A stretch of 7,271 bases of DNA. Origin: GCA-002713455 sp964428745. GTDB lineage: Bacteria; Fidelibacterota; Marinisomatia; Marinisomatales; TCS55. This document shows, piece by piece, positions 1 through 5,880 of this stretch. The notes below the pieces were generated by a model. That model saw nothing but the letters and a program-made list of their open reading frames with translations, did not search any database and was not told where the DNA came from. A program made the position numbers and the translations under genes. The stretch lies in assembly GCA_964428745.1 (NCBI GenBank), contig CAYRYZ010000061.1, positions 1-7,271 on the forward strand. Reading direction: 5' to 3'. Every line of letters starts with the position of its first letter. Position 1 is the stretch's first letter.

Positions 1-311
1 CCCGATGTAGAAAGGTAGGTCCCATCTCCAAGCTTTATATTGTAAATCCACATATTCAGATTGGCAGGATAAATCATAACTAGGAATATTGCTGTACATT
101 TAGCTGCTATATCTCTGCTTTTTGGTAATATAAGACCAATGCCCAAAATAATTTCTACTATACCGGATACAATTACCCAGAAGGTTGCAGAGCCCAGAAT
201 TTTTGGTACGATTGGCTCAAACCACGATGTATCAGTAAAGTGCAATACACCTACATTGATTAAAAATATTCCAAATATTAATGCAGATATTGTTCGAGTT
301 ATACTTTTCAT
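1..311 (-). CDS. DoxX-family small membrane protein, C-terminus cut by window edge
   Basis: The minus strand reads open from an ATG at 311-309 to the left edge, giving 103 residues without a stop. The protein begins MKSITRTISALIFGIF and has the layout of the DoxX family: a first membrane helix, then GVLHFTDTSWFEPIVP (about residues 21-36), a second helix region SGIVEIILGIGLILPKSR (49-66) and a third starting AIFLVMIYPANLNMWIY (74-90). The SG.E..LG.GL..P and PAN.NM signatures are typical of DoxX/DoxX-like proteins, which are inner-membrane proteins of about 120-150 residues, so perhaps 20-45 residues lie outside the window. The biochemical role of this family is poorly defined; some members are linked to redox or quinone chemistry. 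No Shine-Dalgarno precedes the ATG. A weak TAAGAT -10-like hexamer ends 9 bases upstream, so transcription may start almost at the ATG. It is separated by a terminator from the next minus-strand gene and is probably transcribed on its own. Confidence 0.85.
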   Translation of the reverse strand, partial: MKSITRTISALIFGIFLINVGVLHFTDTSWFEPIVPKILGSATFWVIVSGIVEIILGIGLILPKSRDIAAKCTAIFLVMIYPANLNMWIYNIKLGDGTYLSTS

Positions 312-346
312 AATGAAAATATCTTAGTTTTTCTAATTAAACTGCA

Positions 347-384
347 AAATAAAAGCCCCTGTCATAAAACAAGGGCTTTTATTT
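347..384 (-). terminator. Rho-independent terminator after the 121-residue membrane protein gene
   Basis: A perfect 12-bp stem pairs 347-358 (AAATAAAAGCCC) with 373-384 (GGGCTTTTATTT) around a 14-base loop. The AAAA/TTTT flanks give a U-rich tail in both directions, so the hairpin could work on either strand. It lies 43 bp after the stop codon of the minus-strand gene at 428-793 and 36 bp before the DoxX start. It therefore most likely ends that gene's transcript and insulates DoxX. Confidence 0.85.
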
Positions 385-427
385 ATTCAGATAGTATAAA
401 TAAAATTATTGGTAATTATCACCTTCG

Positions 428-793
428 TTATTTTTTACTATACATAAAGAATAGTGCAGCAAGAACAGCATTAATAGCAAGGTTCCCATAAACGGGAGGA
501 CCTGATGCTTGTCCTGTAGCAGCATGATATCCAATAAGTAATACCCACAAAACACCTATGACTCCATATAGTTGACCATATGAAGACATAGCTTCACCCG
601 CAATATCAGGTGTTCTCCAAGATAATAAACCAATAGCAATAAGAGAGACTCCCATTGCTTGAGCTATAGTTTGTAATGCGGGTGTCATAATGAATCCAGC
701 CATTCCCAAAAATGTTTCAGTTAATAAAAGGAAACTCAATCCATTTAAGAATAGTATAGCTCCATTAGCCCGAAAGATCATTTGTAAATTCAT
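428..793 (-). CDS. Small four-helix membrane protein of unknown function
   Basis: The 121-residue protein has four predicted membrane helices: about residues 8-28, 43-59, 72-92 and 103-118, with a short basic end (YSKK). The sequence between helices 2 and 3 (SWRTPDIAGEAMSSYGQLYG) and a Gly/Pro loop (GQASGPPVYGN) are the most distinctive parts. No catalytic motif is visible. Size and topology resemble DoxX-like and DUF4345-like small membrane proteins, but I cannot assign a family from sequence alone. The ATG at 793 is well supported by a canonical ribosome binding site with 5-base spacing. It is divergent from the permease and ends before a strong hairpin terminator, so it is probably a single-gene unit. 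Confidence 0.8.
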   Translation of the reverse strand: MNLQMIFRANGAILFLNGLSFLLLTETFLGMAGFIMTPALQTIAQAMGVSLIAIGLLSWRTPDIAGEAMSSYGQLYGVIGVLWVLLIGYHAATGQASGPPVYGNLAINAVLAALFFMYSKK

Positions 794-798
794 AAAAA

Positions 799-805
799 CT
801 CCTTA
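799..805 (-). promoter_or_regulatory. Shine-Dalgarno site of the 121-residue membrane protein
   Basis: The minus strand reads TAAGGAG, then five T residues, then ATG. This strong match to the 16S anti-Shine-Dalgarno decides the start at 793. It also shows that the organism uses Shine-Dalgarno initiation, which makes its absence before the plus-strand genes informative. Confidence 0.85.
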
Positions 806-875
806 TTTATATTTTAAAGTTACAGATAATGATTAAAAAGTGTGAAGCTTATCGGCCTTAAAAGCAATTAAATCA

Positions 876-906
876 TTGCAATTATTATTATTAATAAATG
901 TATAAT
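876..906 (+). promoter_or_regulatory. Promoter of the permease gene, probably leaderless
   Basis: A perfect TATAAT lies at 901-906, and a TTGCAA -35-like hexamer at 876-881 with a 19-bp spacer. Counting from the -10 puts the transcript start near 912-914, at the permease ATG itself (914). No Shine-Dalgarno is present, so the mRNA is predicted to be leaderless. The spacer contains four ATT repeats (881-892). An inverted pair GCAAT...ATTGC (864-868 and 875-879) overlaps the -35 and could be an operator half-site pair. The -35 match is only 4 of 6 and the spacer is long, so the -35 assignment is less certain than the -10. Confidence 0.55.
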
Positions 907-913
907 TTCAAAA

Positions 914-2230
914 ATGGCAAAACTAAAAAAATCTCTAGGCTTATTTGATGGTATATCTCTTCTAATTGGAATTACAATAGGATCGGCTATCTTTGCAACT
1001 CCTCAAATCATTGCAGGATATACAAATTCATTTACTATTATTATAATACTCTGGCTTGCTGTTTCTCTTTTTGTTTATGTAGGATCACTTATATATGCTG
1101 AGCTAGGATCGCGTTTTCCAAATACTGGTGGAGAGTATATATATATAAGAGAAGCTTTTGGTCCTTTTTGGGGGTTTATTTTTGGTTGGGCACAACTAAT
1201 AATAATCCGAACAAGTCCAGCCGCAGGGATTAGTTTAATTACCGCTAATTATTTGAGTTATTTCATACCCATGAGTCAATTTGAGAAAATTATAGCATCA
1301 ATTATTATAATAATTATCTTTGGTACAATTAATTATATAGGTGTTGAACAAGCAAGCTTCTACAATAAATTTTCAACCATAATAAAAACACTAGGCATCA
1401 CAATCTTTACCGTAGCTGGTTTAGCAATGTTTGAAGGAGATTTTTTAAAATTATCAGAAACAGCCAGTGTAACTAAAAATTTGGGAACTATTGGAAATAT
1501 AGTTGCTGCACTAATGTTAATACTATTTTCATATCTGGGCTGGGATAGAGTCGGATATATTGCTGGTGAAATGAAAGAGCCTCAAAAAGTTATCCCCAAA
1601 ACTATGTTGTATGGCATATCAACGATTGCAATTCTTTATATATCAGCTAATATACTTTATCATACAGTCTTAGGAATGGAAGGTGTACGATCTAGCTCTA
1701 TTGTTGCTTCAGATATAGCTAGTTTATTATTTGGAAAATTAGGCGCGACTCTAATGTCAATTATTGTTATTATATCAGCAACTGGAAGCATTAATGGAAC
1801 AATGATGTCTGCAAGTCGCCTTTACTATGCTATGGCACGCGATGGTATGTTGTTTAAATGGTTTAATAATATTCACCCAAAATTTCTAACCCCAAGCAAT
1901 GCGATAATTGCGCATTGTATTTGGGGCATTTCCCTTCTAATTATTAGACAAAACTTTGAGACAATTGTAACAGGAATGGTCTTCACTATACTTATTTTTT
2001 ATACTTTTACAACTGTCGCTTTTTTTAAATTTAGAAAATTTGACCTTGGCGAGAGCGGATATAGAATCCCTCTTTATCCTTTTCTACCTTCAATATATTT
2101 ATTTGGTCTAACAAGTTTAGTGTTATTAAGGATTTATTATCAATTTAATCTATCAATGCAAGACCTTTCGTTTGTCCTGACTGGAGTTCCAGCTTACTTT
2201 ATTTTTAATAAAAACTTACTTGAAAAATAG
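914..2230 (+). CDS. APC-superfamily amino acid permease
   Basis: A 438-residue inner-membrane transporter with about 12 hydrophobic segments, the usual size for the APC superfamily (AA_permease_2 type; LAT/SteT-like). The substrate-binding unwound helix 1 motif is at 18-27 (IGITIGSAIF). Helix 2-3 carries GGEYIYIREAFGPFWG (72-87). The conserved helix 6-7 segment is FSYLGWDRVGYIAGEMKEP (205-223), followed by PQKVIPKTM. Helix 8 and its loop carry SASRLYYAMARDGMLF (299-314). These features predict proton-coupled uptake or exchange of an amino acid; the substrate cannot be told from the sequence. The ATG fits the family N-terminus and lies just after a TATAAT, with no ribosome binding site. The aminotransferase gene follows 23 bp downstream on the same strand, suggesting that the imported amino acid is transaminated. 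Codons 228-241 are duplicated in inverted orientation downstream of that gene. Confidence 0.92.
   Translation: MAKLKKSLGLFDGISLLIGITIGSAIFATPQIIAGYTNSFTIIIILWLAVSLFVYVGSLIYAELGSRFPNTGGEYIYIREAFGPFWGFIFGWAQLIIIRTSPAAGISLITANYLSYFIPMSQFEKIIASIIIIIIFGTINYIGVEQASFYNKFSTIIKTLGITIFTVAGLAMFEGDFLKLSETASVTKNLGTIGNIVAALMLILFSYLGWDRVGYIAGEMKEPQKVIPKTMLYGISTIAILYISANILYHTVLGMEGVRSSSIVASDIASLLFGKLGATLMSIIVIISATGSINGTMMSASRLYYAMARDGMLFKWFNNIHPKFLTPSNAIIAHCIWGISLLIIRQNFETIVTGMVFTILIFYTFTTVAFFKFRKFDLGESGYRIPLYPFLPSIYLFGLTSLVLLRIYYQFNLSMQDLSFVLTGVPAYFIFNKNLLEK
1595..1635 (+). repeat. 41-bp inverted repeat, copy A (inside the permease gene)
   Basis: This segment starts CCCAAAACTATGTT and ends CGATTGCAATTCT, and encodes permease residues P228-L241 at the start of helix 7. 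Its reverse complement is found at 3188-3228 with 40 of 41 bases matching; the only mismatch is G1609 against G3214. Similarity stops sharply at 1594/3229 and fades over eight further bases on the other side (5 of 8 match to 1643/3180). A chance match of this length between a coding region and an intergenic region 1.55 kb away is not credible, even in AT-rich DNA. Confidence 0.93.
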
Positions 2231-2248
2231 TGTTTCATTTTTTAGAAT
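2220..2248 (+). promoter_or_regulatory. Internal promoter for the aminotransferase, probably leaderless
   Basis: TTGAAA (2220-2225, 5 of 6 to the sigma-70 consensus) and TAGAAT (2243-2248, 5 of 6) are separated by exactly 17 bp. The expected transcript start falls at or within a base or two of the ATG at 2254. The -35 overlaps the last codons of the permease. No Shine-Dalgarno lies in the 23-bp gap, so a leaderless mRNA is the simplest reading. AT-rich DNA produces such matches by chance, but spacing, position and the missing ribosome binding site agree. Confidence 0.55.
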
Positions 2249-2253
2249 AATAG

Positions 2254-3153
2254 ATGCCGTCAACTCACGATTATCAAGAAGATGCTCGCAATCAAGATGT
2301 TCAAGTTTATATTAATGGTAAATTTTTTCACCGATCAAAAGCTTATGTCTCCGTTCTTGATGGAGGTTTTCTTTTAGGTGATGGAGTCTGGGAAGGTATT
2401 AGACTACATAATGGAAATCTTCTTCATCTTGATGATCATTTATATCGCCTATTTGCAGGCGCTGAGGAAATTGCACTTAAAATTAATAGAAGTAAAGATG
2501 AAGTAAAGGAGATGCTATATAAAACATTAGAAAAAAATAAAATGTTTTCTGATGTACATATCAGATTAATAATTTCAAGAGGATTAAAAAAGACACCTTA
2601 CCAGCATCCAAAAGTTACTATTGGTGAACCAACTATTGTCATAATCCCTGAGTACAAAAAACCAAACCCTCGAATTTCTGTAGAAGGTATCACATTAGCA
2701 GTCGTTTCTACTTTAAGAGATAATCGTGTACAAAATCCTCATATTAATTCTTTAAGTAAACTTAATTGTATTGCTGCTTGTATTGAAGCAGACAAAAAAG
2801 GAGCTGATGAGGGCTTAATGCTTGATCCTGATGGCTATGTATCTACTTGTAACTCAACTAACTTTTTTATTATTAAATCAAATGAAGTATGGACTTCAAC
2901 TGGAGAACACTGTTTAAATGGAATTACGAGACAAAGTGTGATTCGCATTTGCAATCAAAATAAAATAGTTCTAAAAGAAAAAAACTTTATCGTAAAAGAT
3001 GTATTATCTGCTGATGAAATTTTTGTTACTGGAACATTTGCAGGAATTATACCTGTTATACGTGTTGACAATACAGTAATTGGAAATGGAACCAGAGGTA
3101 TATTGACAAAAAGATTACAAGACTTTTATATAGCAGATGTCAATTTCAACTGA
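2254..3153 (+). CDS. Class IV (fold type IV) PLP-dependent aminotransferase, branched-chain/D-amino acid type
   Basis: A 299-residue cytosolic enzyme of the IlvE/D-amino acid transaminase family, near the usual 280-310 residues. N-terminal landmarks are VYINGKFF (18-25) and DGGFLLGDGVWEGIRLHNG (36-54). The Schiff-base lysine should be K169 in NSLSKLNCIAACIEA, followed by KKGADEGLMLDPDGYVSTCN (181-200) and the cofactor-phosphate segment LNGITRQSVI (221-230). The C-terminal part has DEIFVTGTFAGIIPV (254-268). The reaction is amino group transfer between an amino acid and a keto acid; the substrate is not predictable. In IlvE and D-amino acid transaminase a Glu follows the GYV. motif and contacts the PLP ring nitrogen; here that position is Thr198 (GYVSTCNSTNFF). 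I recall related proteins with a TCNST motif, so this is probably a subfamily trait rather than damage. The start is supported by the family-like DARNQDVQVYING opening. It lies 23 bp after the permease and probably shares its pathway. Confidence 0.92.
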   Translation: MPSTHDYQEDARNQDVQVYINGKFFHRSKAYVSVLDGGFLLGDGVWEGIRLHNGNLLHLDDHLYRLFAGAEEIALKINRSKDEVKEMLYKTLEKNKMFSDVHIRLIISRGLKKTPYQHPKVTIGEPTIVIIPEYKKPNPRISVEGITLAVVSTLRDNRVQNPHINSLSKLNCIAACIEADKKGADEGLMLDPDGYVSTCNSTNFFIIKSNEVWTSTGEHCLNGITRQSVIRICNQNKIVLKEKNFIVKDVLSADEIFVTGTFAGIIPVIRVDNTVIGNGTRGILTKRLQDFYIADVNFN

Positions 3154-3187
3154 TTTGTGTCCTACGTATAATTTTATCCATGTAAAT

Positions 3188-3228
3188 AGAATTGCAATCG
3201 TTGATATGCCATAGAACATAGTTTTGGG
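3188..3228 (-). repeat. 41-bp inverted repeat, copy B (3' of the aminotransferase)
   Basis: The minus strand here reads as permease codons 228-241 with one change (TTG to TTC, Leu to Phe). It begins 34 bases after the aminotransferase stop, in the 124-bp convergent gap. The reading frame is kept: the minus strand reads PKTMFYGISTIAILF and on to a TAA at 3117-3115. From the ATG at 3219 this would be a 34-residue peptide whose 3' end overlaps the end of the aminotransferase gene in antisense. No ribosome binding site or helix beyond the repeat supports a real gene. In the plus-strand mRNA this segment would be a 41-nt antisense to permease mRNA. The rest of the 3154-3277 gap holds no clear terminator hairpin. 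Confidence 0.93.
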
Positions 3229-3277
3229 TTCATTATTTTTGTTTTCATAATATTCTCATTTTTTAAATTAATTTATT

Positions 3278-3559
3278 CTATGCACCAGGAGGAGTCATTT
3301 GCTCCACTTTATAAATTTCGCGTTTTTCAACATGTGCAGCCATCGCTTCAGCAGCTGGTGAATTTGGATCGTTAAGAACTTCAGACATTTTTTGCATGTC
3401 AACATTAAATAACTGAACCATGGCTGTATTGTCATCTACCTTAGCAACGCGTGTACGATCATCGGCAGCAAACGCAGCACGGTCAGCAGGGTTAGAATCA
3501 AAAACTTCCTTCCAGCTATCATAAGAACTTGTGATATGCACTACTACTAGTAAATCCAT
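3278..3559 (-). CDS. Small protein, likely ferredoxin-like (dimeric alpha/beta-barrel) fold, function unknown
   Basis: A 93-residue soluble protein with no signal peptide. It starts with a hydrophobic strand (MDLLVVVHITSSYDSWKEVF), has a middle RVAKVDDNTAMVQLFNVD segment and an Ala-rich helix (SPAAEAMAAHVEKREIY, about residues 67-83), and ends MTPPGA. The strand-helix-strand pattern and the SYDSWKEVFDS opening recall antibiotic-biosynthesis-monooxygenase-like and DUF3764-like small proteins, but I cannot name an activity. The ATG at 3559 is fixed by AAGGAG with 6-base spacing. It lies 14 bp after the DUF5916 gene and so is probably the last gene of that operon, although its own strong ribosome binding site suggests a higher protein output. 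Its base composition is visibly richer in G+C (about half in 3421-3480) and in Ala codons than its neighbours. Confidence 0.75.
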   Translation of the reverse strand: MDLLVVVHITSSYDSWKEVFDSNPADRAAFAADDRTRVAKVDDNTAMVQLFNVDMQKMSEVLNDPNSPAAEAMAAHVEKREIYKVEQMTPPGA

Positions 3560-3565
3560 ATTTTA

Positions 3566-3571
3566 CTCCTT
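3566..3571 (-). promoter_or_regulatory. Shine-Dalgarno site of the 93-residue protein
   Basis: AAGGAG on the minus strand, 6 bases before ATG. It sits in the 14-bp gap just after the TAA of the DUF5916 gene, so the two genes are probably on one mRNA with independent translation of the last one. Confidence 0.85.
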
Positions 3572-3573
3572 AA

Positions 3574-5880
3574 TTAATTTTGAAAAAGGTAACTAACTTT
3601 CATAAAAAATCCATCAGAATTTCTTTGAACTGAATCAAAACGGAATCGTCTTGGTTCCGTTAATGCTGAACCATAGCCAATAAACACTAAAGTTCCAGGT
3701 ATCGGTCTATATGAAAATAGGAAATCTGCCTCAATATTATTTGTCTCAACTGATGCAGCCGGTACAAAGTCTCCGTTTGAATCTTTAAAATATATAGGCA
3801 ACTCGGTTCGCGAATTATCCCTTAAAGTATCTCTATACCTAGATGTATACTGAACTACTCCTCTTAAAAAAATAGTTGGTGTAATTTGGTATTCCATTTT
3901 TATTCTTGGAGTTCTACTCTCTGATACTAAGGAACCATCTGAGGGACGAAAATTTTGTTGCTGGTTATATCTTATCATCATTCTAATTTGATCAGTTGGG
4001 TTCCATTTTATTATAGATTCAATAAGAGAAATATCACCAGGTGCCCATTCATCATAATTAGGATCTCGCCCAAATCCATATTTAATTTTTCCCGATATCC
4101 GATCTAATTGAGGCGTACTCAATTCCATCATAACTCCAATATTGAACAAGTCTGGTGTACCTTTGTAAGATGTAAAACCAGAAGAAGTTTTGATATAATG
4201 ATTAGTAAAAAATGATTCAGGGTAACTAAAAGTTTCAATCCATGTAAAATTAGTTAACTTCCAACCATCACGAAACTGTATAGCAAAGGAAGGGTAAAGT
4301 CTTCGGTCATCCGGACTATTGCCATTAGTAAACTCTGAGTAATCCCAATTTCCCGTAAAACGTAAAGATAAAATTAGTTGTTCTACTATTGCATCTTTCT
4401 TACCATAAAATCGCCTAGTCGGACCAGTTGACACTGTTACATAATTCCCTCTTTCAATAAATCCAACTTCCGGATTAAACTCATTATGGTAACCTTTAAA
4501 TGAGAATGAGCCAGACCATTTTCGCCCGTTGGCATTAGCCGCAATATCCCACATGGGTGCAATAGTTCCAATATTCTCTTTATCATTAGTTTGACTAAAA
4601 CCACCTTGAGCGCGAAAAGTGTAAGTATCTTTAGCTACAAATTTGCCATCAATGGCAACTACTCGGTTAGACCAATCTTTATGAGATTTATCAGTAAAAA
4701 CTAAACCCAGATGATTTTGATCGGACAGATCTCTTTTCAATCGAAGCGCATTAACATAAGAAAGATCCATTTCTGATATTGATGGACCACTATTATCTGC
4801 TGCTGAAATAAATCCTATAGTATTTGCACCAAATTTTCCCGCAATTTTACCTGCTCCAACGGGATTAGCAATTCGTCGAGTATAAATGAGTCGAGTTGGA
4901 GTTTGGAACCGCTCAATACCATCAAGGAAAAAAGGTCGTTTCTCAGGAAAAAATAGTGATCGTCTTGGGTCATAATTTATCTGTGCAACATCTGCCTCAA
5001 TTTGTGAAAAATCCGGATTTACAGTTGCATTGATTCCTACGTTTGAGGACCAACCATATCTAACATTAAATCCAACAGGGTCTGTCATTTCAGAATTATA
5101 ATTTTTATCATCTGCCTCACGCTTGACAGCACCTCTTATCTCAGGATTAATATCAAATATTCTATCACGTTCAATTCCAGATAAATTAAGCAGTTTTCCA
5201 CTTTGCGCAAGAAATGAGGCCGCTCCAAGCTTGGTGCTAATCAAGGTAGATGTGTAACCTGAATGTTGAATATAGCGTAAAACATTAAAACCCCAATTTT
5301 GTGTATTTTTACTCTGATAGCGTAAACTTTTGAATGGAATTTCTACCTCAACGATAAAACCATCTTTGGTAACTCTCCCTCGTGAGTTAAATACATAATC
5401 AGGATTATAATCTAACCTAAATGACTTTGAATTCCGCCCCATTGAGGTATTATCTGTAATGGTTCCATCCCCTTGTTGACCTAGCGGGTTAACGGCAAAT
5501 GCAAATGCTGATCGTTTGTCATCGTAAGTATCTAAAATAAGGATAAGATAATCGTCATTTTCTAGTTTGTCACGGTCAGCTAAAGTCGATCGAACTTCGT
5601 TATGAATTTCATGGGCAATAATTCCGACATATAGAGCTGTTGGGCTATACCAAATTCGCACTTCAGTATCATCTTCAGCAGGTCGTCCATCTACAGGTAA
5701 ATAGCTTGTAAAACCAGAATGAGATACGGCTTTAGACCACTCAACTTCATCCAGAAAACCATCGATATTCACATTTTTTTGATTAAGACGAGGGGGCGAA
5801 ATATCAAAAGAATTGCTTAATTGAGTTTGTTGACCATTTAGAATTAGATAGCTAGATACTATGAGCCAGAGGCGTTTCAT
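3574..5880 (-). CDS. DUF5916 protein with N-terminal CBM9-like domain, predicted outer-membrane beta-barrel
   Basis: A 768-residue exported protein. A short signal-like N-terminus (MKRLWLIVSSYLILNG) is followed by a carbohydrate-binding family 9-like domain, about residues 36-225. Its marks are NIDGFLDEVEWSKAV (38-52), DTEVRIWYSPTALYVGI (71-87), DRDKLENDDYLILILDTYDD (102-121) and VNPLGQQGDGTITDN (130-144). The DUF5916 region follows with NPDFSQIEADVAQINYD (288-304) and SLFFPEKRPFFLDGIERF (308-325), then YTRRIANPVGAGKIAGKFG (333-351). The rest is alternating beta-strand sequence ending in an aromatic-rich strand, FFMKVSYLFQN, like the C-terminal signal of outer-membrane barrels. Length is typical of the family. 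The function is unknown; the CBM9-like part suggests glycan or polymer contact at the surface. Its ATG directly follows the stop codon of the upstream gene, so translation is probably coupled. It could instead be periplasmic if the barrel prediction is wrong. Confidence 0.88.
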   Translation of the reverse strand: MKRLWLIVSSYLILNGQQTQLSNSFDISPPRLNQKNVNIDGFLDEVEWSKAVSHSGFTSYLPVDGRPAEDDTEVRIWYSPTALYVGIIAHEIHNEVRSTLADRDKLENDDYLILILDTYDDKRSAFAFAVNPLGQQGDGTITDNTSMGRNSKSFRLDYNPDYVFNSRGRVTKDGFIVEVEIPFKSLRYQSKNTQNWGFNVLRYIQHSGYTSTLISTKLGAASFLAQSGKLLNLSGIERDRIFDINPEIRGAVKREADDKNYNSEMTDPVGFNVRYGWSSNVGINATVNPDFSQIEADVAQINYDPRRSLFFPEKRPFFLDGIERFQTPTRLIYTRRIANPVGAGKIAGKFGANTIGFISAADNSGPSISEMDLSYVNALRLKRDLSDQNHLGLVFTDKSHKDWSNRVVAIDGKFVAKDTYTFRAQGGFSQTNDKENIGTIAPMWDIAANANGRKWSGSFSFKGYHNEFNPEVGFIERGNYVTVSTGPTRRFYGKKDAIVEQLILSLRFTGNWDYSEFTNGNSPDDRRLYPSFAIQFRDGWKLTNFTWIETFSYPESFFTNHYIKTSSGFTSYKGTPDLFNIGVMMELSTPQLDRISGKIKYGFGRDPNYDEWAPGDISLIESIIKWNPTDQIRMMIRYNQQQNFRPSDGSLVSESRTPRIKMEYQITPTIFLRGVVQYTSRYRDTLRDNSRTELPIYFKDSNGDFVPAASVETNNIEADFLFSYRPIPGTLVFIGYGSALTEPRRFRFDSVQRNSDGFFMKVSYLFQN

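Noticed and set aside
139..327. A 62-codon plus-strand open frame
   Set aside because: It is antisense to the DoxX-family gene, whose minus-strand translation has clear family motifs; the plus-strand peptide has none.
1136..1145. TATATATATA tract in the permease gene as a slippage site
   Set aside because: Only five units in AT-rich coding DNA and the frame is intact; too short to argue for phase variation.
3180..3254. A 24-codon minus-strand frame starting MKTKIMNPKL in a different frame from the permease copy
   Set aside because: Short, no good ribosome binding site and unlike any protein; the region is better explained by the inverted repeat.
3154..3277. Rho-independent terminator between the convergent operons
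   Set aside because: No GC-rich stem followed by a T-run was found on either strand; only AT-rich self-complementary bits such as AAATTAATTT.
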